Assembly (NCBI GenBank): GCA_021789095.1
Contig: JAJYJX010000139.1
Location: forward strand, 1 to 6,009
From: a bacterium
Lineage (GTDB): Bacteria > JAMCPX01
Direction of reading: 5' to 3'
DNA length: 6,009 nt
The notes under the pieces are model-generated. The model saw nothing but the letters and a program-made list of their open reading frames with translations. It did not search any database and was not told where the DNA came from. This document shows positions 1-6,009 of the stretch, piece by piece. How positions within the stretch are numbered: the first letter of the stretch is position 1; the number at the start of each line of letters is the position of its first letter. The position numbers were made by a program, and so were the translations under genes.

Positions 1-834
1 ATCCAGGTAAGGCACCTTGGCCTGGAAGGCACGGTGATAAACGGCATCCTTTCAGACCACCTGAACGATCTGGAAAAAAGGGATTACCATTCAATAGCAA
101 AGTCGCTCGGTGTGGATGTGGATCTCGTAACCGCAGCAGCAGATACAATAACCCATCTGAACCCAAGGCCGGGGAATTCATACAGTTCCGGTGAGGAGGA
201 TTATATAATGCCGGACGTGATGGTCGTAAAGAAGGGCGACAGGTTTGTAGCCGAACTGATAGAAGACGGGCTGCCGAAACTGAGAACGGCTGATTATTAC
301 GCAAGGAAACTCTTGAGCGAGAGTACGGACAACGATATGGCGAAAAAGTTCATACGGGAGAAGCTGCAGGGTGCGAGATGGCTCGTAAAGGCCGTGGAAC
401 AGAGAAAGAATACCATAAAGAAGGTTGTGGAAGGCATACTGTCAAGGCAGAAAAATTTTTTTGAATACGGGGAGCAGCACCTTGAGCCTATGGTTTTGAA
501 AGACATAGCAAACGACATAGGCGTACACGAGACAACAGTCGGGAGGGTCACCAACGGGAAATATGTCCAGACCCAGTGGGGCATATATGAGCTGAAATAC
601 TTTTTCAGCCCGTCGCTTAGAACGGACAGCGGGGATCTCCTTTCCACAAAACTCGTGAAGCAGAAAATAAAAGAACTTATAGAAAAAGAAAGCCGGTCCT
701 GGACTCTCTCGGATACCGATATAGTAAGGGTACTGAAAGCAGACGGAATCAATATAGCACGAAGAACTGTTGCGAAGTACAGGGAGATCATGAACATACC
801 CCCTGTACACATACGCAGGGTAAAAGCGTCATAA
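1..834 (+). CDS. rpoN: RNA polymerase sigma-54 factor RpoN, C-terminal part (5' end outside window)
   Basis: This is the alternative sigma factor that directs RNA polymerase to -24/-12 promoters and needs an AAA+ enhancer-binding activator. The frame is open from base 1 (IQVRHLGLEG...), so 277 residues are visible of a protein usually near 480; the N-terminal activator-interacting region and part of the core-binding domain lie upstream. An ATG at 34 is internal, because family similarity continues to its left. Seen in order: the rest of the core-binding domain with a LNPRPG motif (about 163-180) and PDV (about 211), the helix-turn-helix (496-552, LKDIANDIGVHETTVGRVT), a GIYELKYFFS motif (about 580-609), and the RpoN box (757-786, ARRTVAKYRE), which reads the -24 element and is intact. 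The recognition helix reads HETTVGRVT rather than the common HESTxSRVT. Stop TAA at 832-834 overlaps the ftsK start. Identification is very secure. Confidence 0.97.
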   Translation: MQVRHLGLEGTVINGILSDHLNDLEKRDYHSIAKSLGVDVDLVTAAADTITHLNPRPGNSYSSGEEDYIMPDVMVVKKGDRFVAELIEDGLPKLRTADYYARKLLSESTDNDMAKKFIREKLQGARWLVKAVEQRKNTIKKVVEGILSRQKNFFEYGEQHLEPMVLKDIANDIGVHETTVGRVTNGKYVQTQWGIYELKYFFSPSLRTDSGDLLSTKLVKQKIKELIEKESRSWTLSDTDIVRVLKADGINIARRTVAKYREIMNIPPVHIRRVKAS

Positions 835-2999
835 TGGCGAACAATAAGAAGAACAATACAATCCTGAAAGATATCCTCGCCATTTTGACGCTGTCAACCT
901 CCGTACTAATCATGCTCAGCCTTTTCTCCTACGATGTGCACGACCCCACGCTGCTGAACGCATCCCACAGCAGCATATACCACAACATGGCCGGGGAGAT
1001 CGGGGCCAACATAGCAGACCTGCTGCTTATAACATTCGGGCTTACAGGATACATTATAGGCATTCTGGGGATAATAACGTTTTTCGCCATGATCCTGAAA
1101 GAAAAATGGAAACACAGATGGGTGCACATCTCCGGCCTGATATTGATGGTCATATCACTGGCATTCACCATATCCTCTGTTTCCGTCCAATCATCAAACT
1201 CCAATATGAGGAACACCGGCGGCATAATAGGGTATTATATCACCAGCAAACTGCACCCGTATCTCGGCAATACAGGAACAGCCGTTATTGCAGTTACACT
1301 CCTGCTCATATCGGTCATCCTGGTGATGGGACGCCCGATAACTCATTTTTTAGTACTTGTATTCGGCCTGACAGCAAAAACGGTCAGCGGTATCGGAAAG
1401 CTTATAAACGCTGCCGGGACCGCTCTTATCGTATGGAGGGAAAAGAGGAAAAGGCTGAAGGAGAAACTGATAATTAGGGACAGAACGCAGGAAATCATGA
1501 TCCAGCCGCCCAAGAAAAAAGAACAGCAGCCGGTACACGAAGAGCTCAAAGCTGAAGAACCTGTCCAAGAAGTGCTTTTCAAGGAGATGCCGAGCACATT
1601 CAAATGCCCTTCGCTGAAACTGCTGGACAATTATGAGACAAAGGACATCGAGTACAGTACAACCACGCTCCAGTACAACGCACGCACCATCGAAAAGAAG
1701 CTTGCCGATTTCAATGTAAACGGAAAGATCACAAATGTCAGACCCGGGCCGGTGATAACCATGTACGAATTTGAGCCTGCTGCCGGGGTAAAAGTAAGCC
1801 AGATTATGAACCTGTCAGACGATCTTGCGCTTGCCATGAAGGTGCCGAGCGTGCGCATACAGCCGCATATTGTGGACAAGTCTGCGGTCGGCATAGAGGT
1901 ACCGAACCCAAAGAGGAGAATAGTCTATCTCAAGGAGGTCCTGCAATCGGAAAAGTTCCAGAACAGCTCGTCGATTCTCACGATATGCCTGGGCGTTGAT
2001 ACGACAGGTGAACCGGTTGTGGCTGACCTTGCAAAGATGCCGCACCTGCTGATAGGCGGCTCTACCAACTCCGGCAAAAGCGTAACGATGAACGCCATTG
2101 TCATGAGCTTCCTGTTCAAGGCTACGCCGGATGAACTGAAGCTCATACTCGTTGATCCGAAGATGCTCGAGTTCTCGGCGTACAACAACATCCCCCACCT
2201 GCTCCACGAAGTCATAACAGAACCAAAGAAGGCTACGTATATACTGAGATGGGCGACGGAAGAAATGGACAGGAGGTATATCACGATCAACAGCGCTGGA
2301 GCCAGGAACCTGTCCGTGTATAACCAGATGATAAGGGCAAAAAAGTTCCAGGATCCGGAACTGAAGGAGATGCCGAAGATCGTGATCATAATAGATGAAC
2401 TGTCCGATCTGATGTTCACGGCCCCAAAGGATGTCGAGGAATACATCATCAGGCTGTCGCAGAAAGCCAGGGCAGCAGGAATACACATAATATTCGCCAC
2501 GCAGAGGCCTTCTGTCGATGTGATAACCGGAACGATCAAATCAAACTTCCCTTCAAGGATAGCTCTGAAGGTACCGCAGAAAACAGACTCAAGAATCATA
2601 CTGGATCAATCAGGCGCGGAAGAATTACTGGGCGCGGGGGACATGCTGTTTATACCGCCCGGGGCGGCGCAGCCTGTAAGGGTGCACGGCGCCTTTGTAT
2701 CGGACTCGGAGGTAATGAGGGTAACCGAATACCTCAAGAAGATGCGGAAACCGTCCTATGAAATACAGATCTCGGAGGACGTCACACAGTCAGGCACTAT
2801 CGATGACGAACTGTCTGACGAACTTTACGGTAAAGCAGTCGAACTCATCAGGGAGAGCGGGTATGCTTCAATATCAATGCTTCAGAGAAGGCTGAGGGTC
2901 GGATATAACAGGGCGGCAAGGATGGTGGAACAGATGGAGAAAGAAGGCATTATCCTGAGAAGTGAAACCGGCAATAAAAACTTTATTGTTTCAAAATAG
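834..2999 (+). CDS. ftsK: DNA translocase FtsK/SpoIIIE family, full length
   Basis: Septum-anchored hexameric ATPase that pumps chromosomal DNA during division and helps resolve and segregate the terminus. The 721 residues show an N-terminal membrane domain with hydrophobic segments at about 12-33, 57-87, 96-118 and 147-166, perhaps extending to 200. A short charged, Gln/Glu/Lys-rich linker follows (about 201-255), then the alpha domain (about 270-380) and the RecA-like beta motor. Walker A is GSTNSGKS (409-416, K415); Walker B is IVIIIDELSDLM with D521 and E522. The ARAAGIHIIFATQRPSVDVI motif follows, then ILDQSGAEELLGAGDML. A C-terminal winged-helix gamma domain (about 661-721, with LQRRLRVGYNRAARMVEQME) would read orienting DNA sequences. 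The short linker resembles SpoIIIE-type rather than E. coli FtsK (over 1,300 residues). ATG overlaps the rpoN stop (TAATG); only a weak AGGG lies 13 nt upstream, so translation is probably coupled to rpoN. Confidence 0.97.
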   Translation: MANNKKNNTILKDILAILTLSTSVLIMLSLFSYDVHDPTLLNASHSSIYHNMAGEIGANIADLLLITFGLTGYIIGILGIITFFAMILKEKWKHRWVHISGLILMVISLAFTISSVSVQSSNSNMRNTGGIIGYYITSKLHPYLGNTGTAVIAVTLLLISVILVMGRPITHFLVLVFGLTAKTVSGIGKLINAAGTALIVWREKRKRLKEKLIIRDRTQEIMIQPPKKKEQQPVHEELKAEEPVQEVLFKEMPSTFKCPSLKLLDNYETKDIEYSTTTLQYNARTIEKKLADFNVNGKITNVRPGPVITMYEFEPAAGVKVSQIMNLSDDLALAMKVPSVRIQPHIVDKSAVGIEVPNPKRRIVYLKEVLQSEKFQNSSSILTICLGVDTTGEPVVADLAKMPHLLIGGSTNSGKSVTMNAIVMSFLFKATPDELKLILVDPKMLEFSAYNNIPHLLHEVITEPKKATYILRWATEEMDRRYITINSAGARNLSVYNQMIRAKKFQDPELKEMPKIVIIIDELSDLMFTAPKDVEEYIIRLSQKARAAGIHIIFATQRPSVDVITGTIKSNFPSRIALKVPQKTDSRIILDQSGAEELLGAGDMLFIPPGAAQPVRVHGAFVSDSEVMRVTEYLKKMRKPSYEIQISEDVTQSGTIDDELSDELYGKAVELIRESGYASISMLQRRLRVGYNRAARMVEQMEKEGIILRSETGNKNFIVSK

Positions 3000-3004
3000 G
3001 GAGG
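2999..3004 (+). promoter_or_regulatory. Shine-Dalgarno sequence of lolA
   Basis: GGGAGG begins on the last base of the ftsK stop codon and ends 5 nt before the ATG at 3010. It is a near-perfect anti-16S match and the strongest ribosome binding site in the window. It decides the lolA start in favour of 3010 over an in-frame ATG at 2962. Confidence 0.85.
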
Positions 3005-3009
3005 ATACT

Positions 3010-3684
3010 ATGAAAAGGATTATAACACTGGCAGGAATAGCTATTGTACTGCTGTTTTGTTCAAGCGCCATGGCAGGTATGAGTGCAAACAATGTCGCAA
3101 AAAAAGTCCAGGCACTCTATGACAGGACCTCTTCTCTCAAGGCTGAATTCGTCCAGACAGCAAAGATGAAAACCCTTGATATTTCCGAACAGGACAGCGG
3201 TGCCGTGTATATGGAAAAGGACGGGAAGATCAGGTGGGAGTACAAAAAGCCGAAGGAGCAGCTCATCGTCAGCAACGGGAAGACAATATGGTTCTACATA
3301 CCTTCTGACAAACAGGTAATCATCGGTACATTCGAGAAATCATTCAAATATAAACCAACCCAGACCTTCCTTACAGGCATGGGAAAAATCCTGGAAGACT
3401 TTAATGTACGGTTCAGCAATGGTAAAGAACTTGCAGATACAAAAAATGCATATATACTCGAACTTATACCGAAGAAAAGCTATGAAGGTGCCCCTTTAAA
3501 AATACTGCTCGCGGTGGACAAAAAAGATTTCCTGATCTCAAAGAGCATTGTAATCGACAGGTTCGGCAACCATACGGAGATCGACTTCAGCAATATAAAG
3601 CTGAACACACCGATGCCTGACAGTATTTTTACATTCATACCGCCAAAAGACGTGGAGGTCATTCACAGCCCCGCACAGCGGTAA
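3010..3684 (+). CDS. lolA: Outer-membrane lipoprotein carrier protein LolA (periplasmic chaperone)
   Basis: LolA takes mature lipoproteins from the LolCDE inner-membrane ABC transporter and carries them across the periplasm to the outer membrane. From ATG 3010 the product is 224 residues. It has a clear Sec signal peptide: MKR, a hydrophobic core at about 4-18, and an AMA cleavage site giving a mature start near G23. The mature part matches the family: VQ.LYDRTSSLKAEFVQ near the N terminus, then the hallmark KDGKIRWEYKKPKEQLIVSNG (about 71-90), where the RW-Y-P pattern is typical. KTIWFYIPSDKQV and a PTQTFLTG block (about 117-123) follow. The protein is usual family length and should fold as an open beta-barrel with a hydrophobic lipid-acyl cavity. 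Cys17 in the signal peptide is not in a lipobox, so this is a soluble protein. It follows ftsK by 10 nt and is probably cotranscribed. No lolB-like gene is visible here. Confidence 0.93.
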   Translation: MKRIITLAGIAIVLLFCSSAMAGMSANNVAKKVQALYDRTSSLKAEFVQTAKMKTLDISEQDSGAVYMEKDGKIRWEYKKPKEQLIVSNGKTIWFYIPSDKQVIIGTFEKSFKYKPTQTFLTGMGKILEDFNVRFSNGKELADTKNAYILELIPKKSYEGAPLKILLAVDKKDFLISKSIVIDRFGNHTEIDFSNIKLNTPMPDSIFTFIPPKDVEVIHSPAQR

Positions 3685-3691
3685 ATACCCC

Positions 3692-3738
3692 CCCCTCACC
3701 CTTCCTCTTCCCTCAGGGGAGAGGAGAAAGGTGAGGGG
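3692..3738. repeat. Imperfect palindrome, REP/MITE-like dispersed intergenic repeat candidate
   Basis: The outer arms CCCCTCACC (3692-3700) and GGTGAGGGG (3730-3738) are perfect 9-bp inverted complements. The inner, pyrimidine-rich left arm and purine-rich right arm continue to pair with a bulge, a few mismatches and G-T wobbles, down to a CCCT..CA..GGGG apex around 3711-3719. A run of eight C (3688-3695) overlaps the left edge. The composition and layout (CCCCTCACCC... then AGGGGAGAGG...GGTGAGGGG) resemble palindromic repeats found in many copies between genes in diverse proteobacterial-type genomes. It sits 7 nt after the lolA stop. The RNA could form a long stable hairpin, but no T-tract follows, so it is not a standard intrinsic terminator. 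It may stabilise the upstream mRNA 3' end. Copy number cannot be seen from one window. Confidence 0.7.
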
Positions 3739-3789
3739 CGGATCACAGACTGAAATGCATAAACAAACCATCCCATGCATACCATGAAT

Positions 3790-3795
3790 AAAGGA
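3790..3795 (+). promoter_or_regulatory. Shine-Dalgarno of the enoyl-CoA hydratase-family gene
   Basis: AAAGGA lies 5 nt before the ATG at 3801, followed by ACCAT. This moderate ribosome binding site supports that start. I found no convincing sigma-70 or -24/-12 promoter in the 116-nt gap upstream, so transcription may read through from lolA or begin at an unrecognised site. Confidence 0.65.
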
Positions 3796-3800
3796 ACCAT

Positions 3801-4577
3801 ATGAAATCCATACTCCTCGACAAACGCGGCAAACATGTCGCTGTCGTAACCATAAACAATCCCGCGAAGCAGAACGCCCTTGACGCAGGCATGATGGATG
3901 AACTGACAGCTATGCTCAAAAAGGTCGAAGACGATAAAGCTGCAAGGATCATCTACCTGACAGGTGCAGGGAACGCCTCGTTCTCAACCGGTGCTTTTCT
4001 TAAAGACCTTGTTGAATTCCGCGATGCATCGCAAGCCCGTGCATTTGCGGAACTGCTCAAATCAACAATGGACGCACTGTTCAATTTCCCGAGACCCGTT
4101 ATCTCACTGATCAACGGGTACGCACTCGGGGGCGGCTTCGGGCTGGCAATGTCATCCGATATAAGGATTATGACGGAGGCCGGCAGAATAGGCTTTCCGG
4201 CCGTTAAAATCGGGGCGATACTTCCCCATGGATGCACCTTAAGGCTGATCGGGCTGGTAGGCACAGGACATGCAAAAGAACTCCTGCTGACAGGCAGGCA
4301 GGTAAAAGCGGACGAAGCATTAAGAATGGGACTTGTTCATTATGTAGTCGAAGACCGGGAATCGCTTTTTTCAAAGGCCGATGAACTCTCGGAGCAGATC
4401 ATGCAGGGCTCTTCCCTGGCCCTGTCAATGGCAAAAGCGACGGTTAACCAGCACACCAACGAGCTCATTTACAGGTACTCGCTGTACTCACCTGACAACT
4501 TTGCCTATCTTTCTTCCACGGAAGACTGGAACAAGCGCATCTCGGCTTTCCTGAACAGGAAGAACAACAAGGATTAG
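3801..4577 (+). CDS. Enoyl-CoA hydratase/isomerase (crotonase) family protein lacking both canonical catalytic glutamates
   Basis: The 258 residues are standard crotonase-fold length. Family landmarks: VAVVTINNPAKQNALDAGMM (about 13-32) near the N terminus, the first oxyanion-hole loop ASFSTGAF (59-66), the second, INGYALGGGFGLAMSSDIR (about 104-122), LTGRQVKADEALRMGLV (about 163-179), and a C-terminal SSTEDWNKRISAFLNRK. The fold binds acyl-CoA thioesters and stabilises an enolate. In classical hydratase the two catalytic glutamates lie in GGGCELA and GQPEIKLG, 20 residues apart. Here those positions are Gly114 and Ala134, also 20 apart, so ordinary beta-oxidation hydratase activity is doubtful. 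The GAD motif of the first loop is GAF (F66), and LPHGC (141-145) replaces the usual PGAGG. It could be a different crotonase-fold enzyme (decarboxylase, hydrolase, isomerase) or a non-catalytic acyl-CoA binder; the substrate is not deducible. It is 7 nt upstream of rimO. Confidence 0.9.
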   Translation: MKSILLDKRGKHVAVVTINNPAKQNALDAGMMDELTAMLKKVEDDKAARIIYLTGAGNASFSTGAFLKDLVEFRDASQARAFAELLKSTMDALFNFPRPVISLINGYALGGGFGLAMSSDIRIMTEAGRIGFPAVKIGAILPHGCTLRLIGLVGTGHAKELLLTGRQVKADEALRMGLVHYVVEDRESLFSKADELSEQIMQGSSLALSMAKATVNQHTNELIYRYSLYSPDNFAYLSSTEDWNKRISAFLNRKNNKD

Positions 4578-4584
4578 ACCGCCG

Positions 4585-5910
4585 GTGGACAAAAAGAAGA
4601 TCTCGATAATACCCCTCGGCTGCCCCAAAAACGATGTCGACAGCGAGCTGATCGCCGGGGCGTTTAAGAAGAGCGGCTATACTATAGAATGGGACCACAT
4701 GACAGGGGAAACGGTGGTTATCAATACCTGCGGGTTTATCAGGGATGCCATTGATGAATCGCTTGATGCCATCATGCAGGCAATACAGGCAAAGCGCGAC
4801 GGCAGGATAAAAAAGATCGTTGTAACGGGATGCCTGCCCCAGAGGTTTGCACGGAAGCTGACCTTGCAATTCAAGGATGTCGACCTTTTCCTGGGTGTAA
4901 ACGGATTTGAGAATATACCGCAATTGCTCGAGAAGGAACGAAAAGGTACATCGCTTGTCGCAAGACCTCTCGTATCATACCCGGAACAACTCGAAAGGGT
5001 CCCCTACAGAGGCAATTCCTGCGTTTATATCAAGATAGCAGACGGATGCAGCAATAGGTGTTCGTACTGCGTAATACCCGTTATCAAGGGAAAGCTGAAA
5101 AGCAGGGAAAAGCTCGACATCGTCGATGAAGTCAAATCACTCGTGGACAGAGGGGCCGCGGAGATCGATATCATAGCGCAGGATACGATGAATTTCGGCA
5201 AAGACAGGGGCGGAAATGAACTGATCCCCCTGCTTTCCGGGCTGGAAAAGATCAACGGGTTAAAATGGATAAGGCTGAACTATCTGTACCCGTCACACAT
5301 TACAGACGAATTTCTGTCATTCGTCGGCGACAGTGAGAAGGTCCTCGACTACTTCGATATACCGCTCCAGCATACCTCGGACCGCATATTGAGGCTTATG
5401 AACAGGCAGGGCTCTTCGGACGATATAAAGGCATTGATAGAAAAGATATGGAAAAGGATACAAGCCCCCTTTTTAAGGACAACCGTCATTGTAGGTTTCC
5501 CGGGTGAAACAGAAAATGATTTCATGCAGCTGTTGGAGTTTTTCAATGAGTACAAGTTCCACCGCATAGGCGTATTCCCCTATTCAAGAGAAGCGCCTGC
5601 ACCGGCATCAACAATGAGGGGGCAGGTCCCGCAAAAAAAAATCACCGACAGGATGAACACGCTCAACGATCTTGCGCAAAAGGTAATGCATGACGCATCT
5701 TCCGATTTTATCGATAAAACCTACGAGGCGCTTATCGAAGGTACCGACCCCTCCGACCATTCAGTCATAATTGCGCGGCCGTGGTTCCTGGCACCAGAGA
5801 TCGACGGCTACATAATGATTTACAATGCCGGCAATCATTCAAAGGGACAATTCGGGATGGTCAGGATCACTGACGCAGTCGGTGTCGATCTCGTCGGTGA
5901 GTTCGTATAG
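4585..5910 (+). CDS. rimO: Ribosomal protein S12 methylthiotransferase RimO (radical SAM)
   Basis: RimO is a cytoplasmic radical-SAM enzyme that adds a methylthio group to the beta carbon of a conserved aspartate in ribosomal protein S12, using two [4Fe-4S] clusters. The 441 residues match family length. The N-terminal methylthiotransferase domain has LGCPKNDVDSE (C13), INTCGF (C49) and VTGCLPQR (C83), the ligands of the auxiliary cluster. The radical-SAM motif is CSNRCSYC (C155, C159, C162). Further landmarks are LNYLYPSHI (about 231-239), DIPLQH (258-263), RTTVIVGFPGETE (298-310) and GVFPYSREAPAPA (329-341). A C-terminal TRAM domain includes APEIDGYIMI (403-412) and ends VDLVGEFV. The GCPKN and PEIDG motifs separate RimO from tRNA-modifying MiaB, which has GCQMN. 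The start is GTG at 4585; AAGGA at 4569-4573, inside the preceding gene, is an 11-nt-spaced ribosome binding site. No ATG fits the N terminus, so GTG is preferred. Confidence 0.96.
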   Translation: MDKKKISIIPLGCPKNDVDSELIAGAFKKSGYTIEWDHMTGETVVINTCGFIRDAIDESLDAIMQAIQAKRDGRIKKIVVTGCLPQRFARKLTLQFKDVDLFLGVNGFENIPQLLEKERKGTSLVARPLVSYPEQLERVPYRGNSCVYIKIADGCSNRCSYCVIPVIKGKLKSREKLDIVDEVKSLVDRGAAEIDIIAQDTMNFGKDRGGNELIPLLSGLEKINGLKWIRLNYLYPSHITDEFLSFVGDSEKVLDYFDIPLQHTSDRILRLMNRQGSSDDIKALIEKIWKRIQAPFLRTTVIVGFPGETENDFMQLLEFFNEYKFHRIGVFPYSREAPAPASTMRGQVPQKKITDRMNTLNDLAQKVMHDASSDFIDKTYEALIEGTDPSDHSVIIARPWFLAPEIDGYIMIYNAGNHSKGQFGMVRITDAVGVDLVGEFV

Positions 5911-5915
5911 TATAC

Positions 5916-6009
5916 ATGTATGCCGGTTATTTCTTTTTATTCCTGATCCGCTTTTCCACGCTGTCTATTTTAATGCTGATTATGGACGTCTTTGTCGGAT
6001 ACTCGGAGA
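5916..6009 (+). CDS. N-terminal fragment of a probable membrane-anchored protein (runs off window)
   Basis: An ATG 5 nt after the rimO stop opens a frame that stays open for 31 codons to the window edge. It begins MYAGYFFLFLIRFSTLS and continues through a strongly hydrophobic stretch (residues about 4-29, with LILM..MDVFVG) ending near GYSE. This is consistent with a single membrane anchor or first transmembrane helix. The ribosome binding site is weak (GGTGAG at 5896-5901), so coupling to rimO is likely if it is translated. The pattern of a hydrophobic segment with an embedded Asp and then a Gly resembles, as I recall it, N-termini of membrane-anchored multihaem cytochromes of the NapC/NirT type. 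That is a guess from 31 residues. A second ATG at 5920 in another frame closes after eight codons. Confidence 0.5.
   Translation, partial: MYAGYFFLFLIRFSTLSILMLIMDVFVGYSE

Noticed and set aside
451-462. A5T7 tract as a bent-DNA or terminator element inside rpoN
   Set aside because: It encodes the conserved QKNFF of sigma-54 and has no GC-rich stem before it, so it is a coding by-product.
1815-2599. Two long antisense open frames (over 220 codons each) opposite ftsK
   Set aside because: They are out-of-frame complements of the conserved FtsK motor region, their translations resemble no known family, and they have no supporting start signals. They are explained by the codon bias of ftsK.
2962-3009. 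In-frame upstream ATG that would lengthen LolA by 16 residues and overlap the end of ftsK
   Set aside because: It has no good ribosome binding site and places a non-signal-like extension before a textbook signal peptide. The ATG at 3010 has GGGAGG at proper spacing.
3052-3076. Lipobox around Cys17 of LolA
   Set aside because: Phe precedes the cysteine, while the AMA site a few residues later is an ordinary signal peptidase I site; LolA is soluble in the periplasm.
3692-3738. The palindrome as a rho-independent terminator for lolA
   Set aside because: No T-tract follows the stem on either strand (GCGGATCA on +, a G-run on -), so intrinsic termination is not supported.
4585-5910. Assignment as the tRNA methylthiotransferase MiaB
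   Set aside because: The GCPKN and APEIDG motifs are RimO-specific; MiaB carries GCQMN.

Overview
The window is an ordinary-looking, tightly packed stretch of bacterial chromosome. All supported genes lie on the + strand. The lolA homologue points to a Gram-negative cell with an outer membrane. Base composition looks roughly balanced, and ATA (Ile) and AGG/AGA (Arg) codons are frequent. Together with rpoN, a membrane-anchored FtsK and RimO, this suggests an uncultured Desulfobacterota- or Nitrospirota-type bacterium. That placement is inference from style, not a demonstrated affiliation.

Layout from left to right. Positions 1-834 hold the C-terminal 277 residues of sigma-54 (rpoN), with its DNA-binding helix-turn-helix and an intact RpoN box. 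Its stop codon overlaps the ATG of ftsK (834-2999), which encodes a complete 721-residue septal DNA translocase. Ten bases later a strong Shine-Dalgarno precedes lolA (3010-3684), the periplasmic lipoprotein chaperone. Then comes the only real gap (3685-3800), which contains a 47-nt imperfect palindrome resembling a dispersed intergenic repeat. After it are an enoyl-CoA hydratase/isomerase family gene (3801-4577) and, seven bases on, rimO (4585-5910), the radical-SAM methylthiotransferase for ribosomal protein S12, starting at GTG. Five bases beyond rimO a new open frame (5916 to the window end) begins with a hydrophobic segment and runs off the edge.

The genes form two tightly spaced blocks, rpoN-ftsK-lolA and ECH-rimO-membrane ORF, separated by the palindrome. 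The first joins alternative-sigma regulation, chromosome segregation at division and envelope lipoprotein transport. The second joins an acyl-CoA-binding protein with ribosome modification. There is no obvious single pathway, and I see no mobile element, CRISPR array, RNA gene or defence cassette. The points most worth a second look are the loss of both catalytic glutamates in the crotonase-fold protein, the rpoN-ftsK coupling, and the palindromic repeat.
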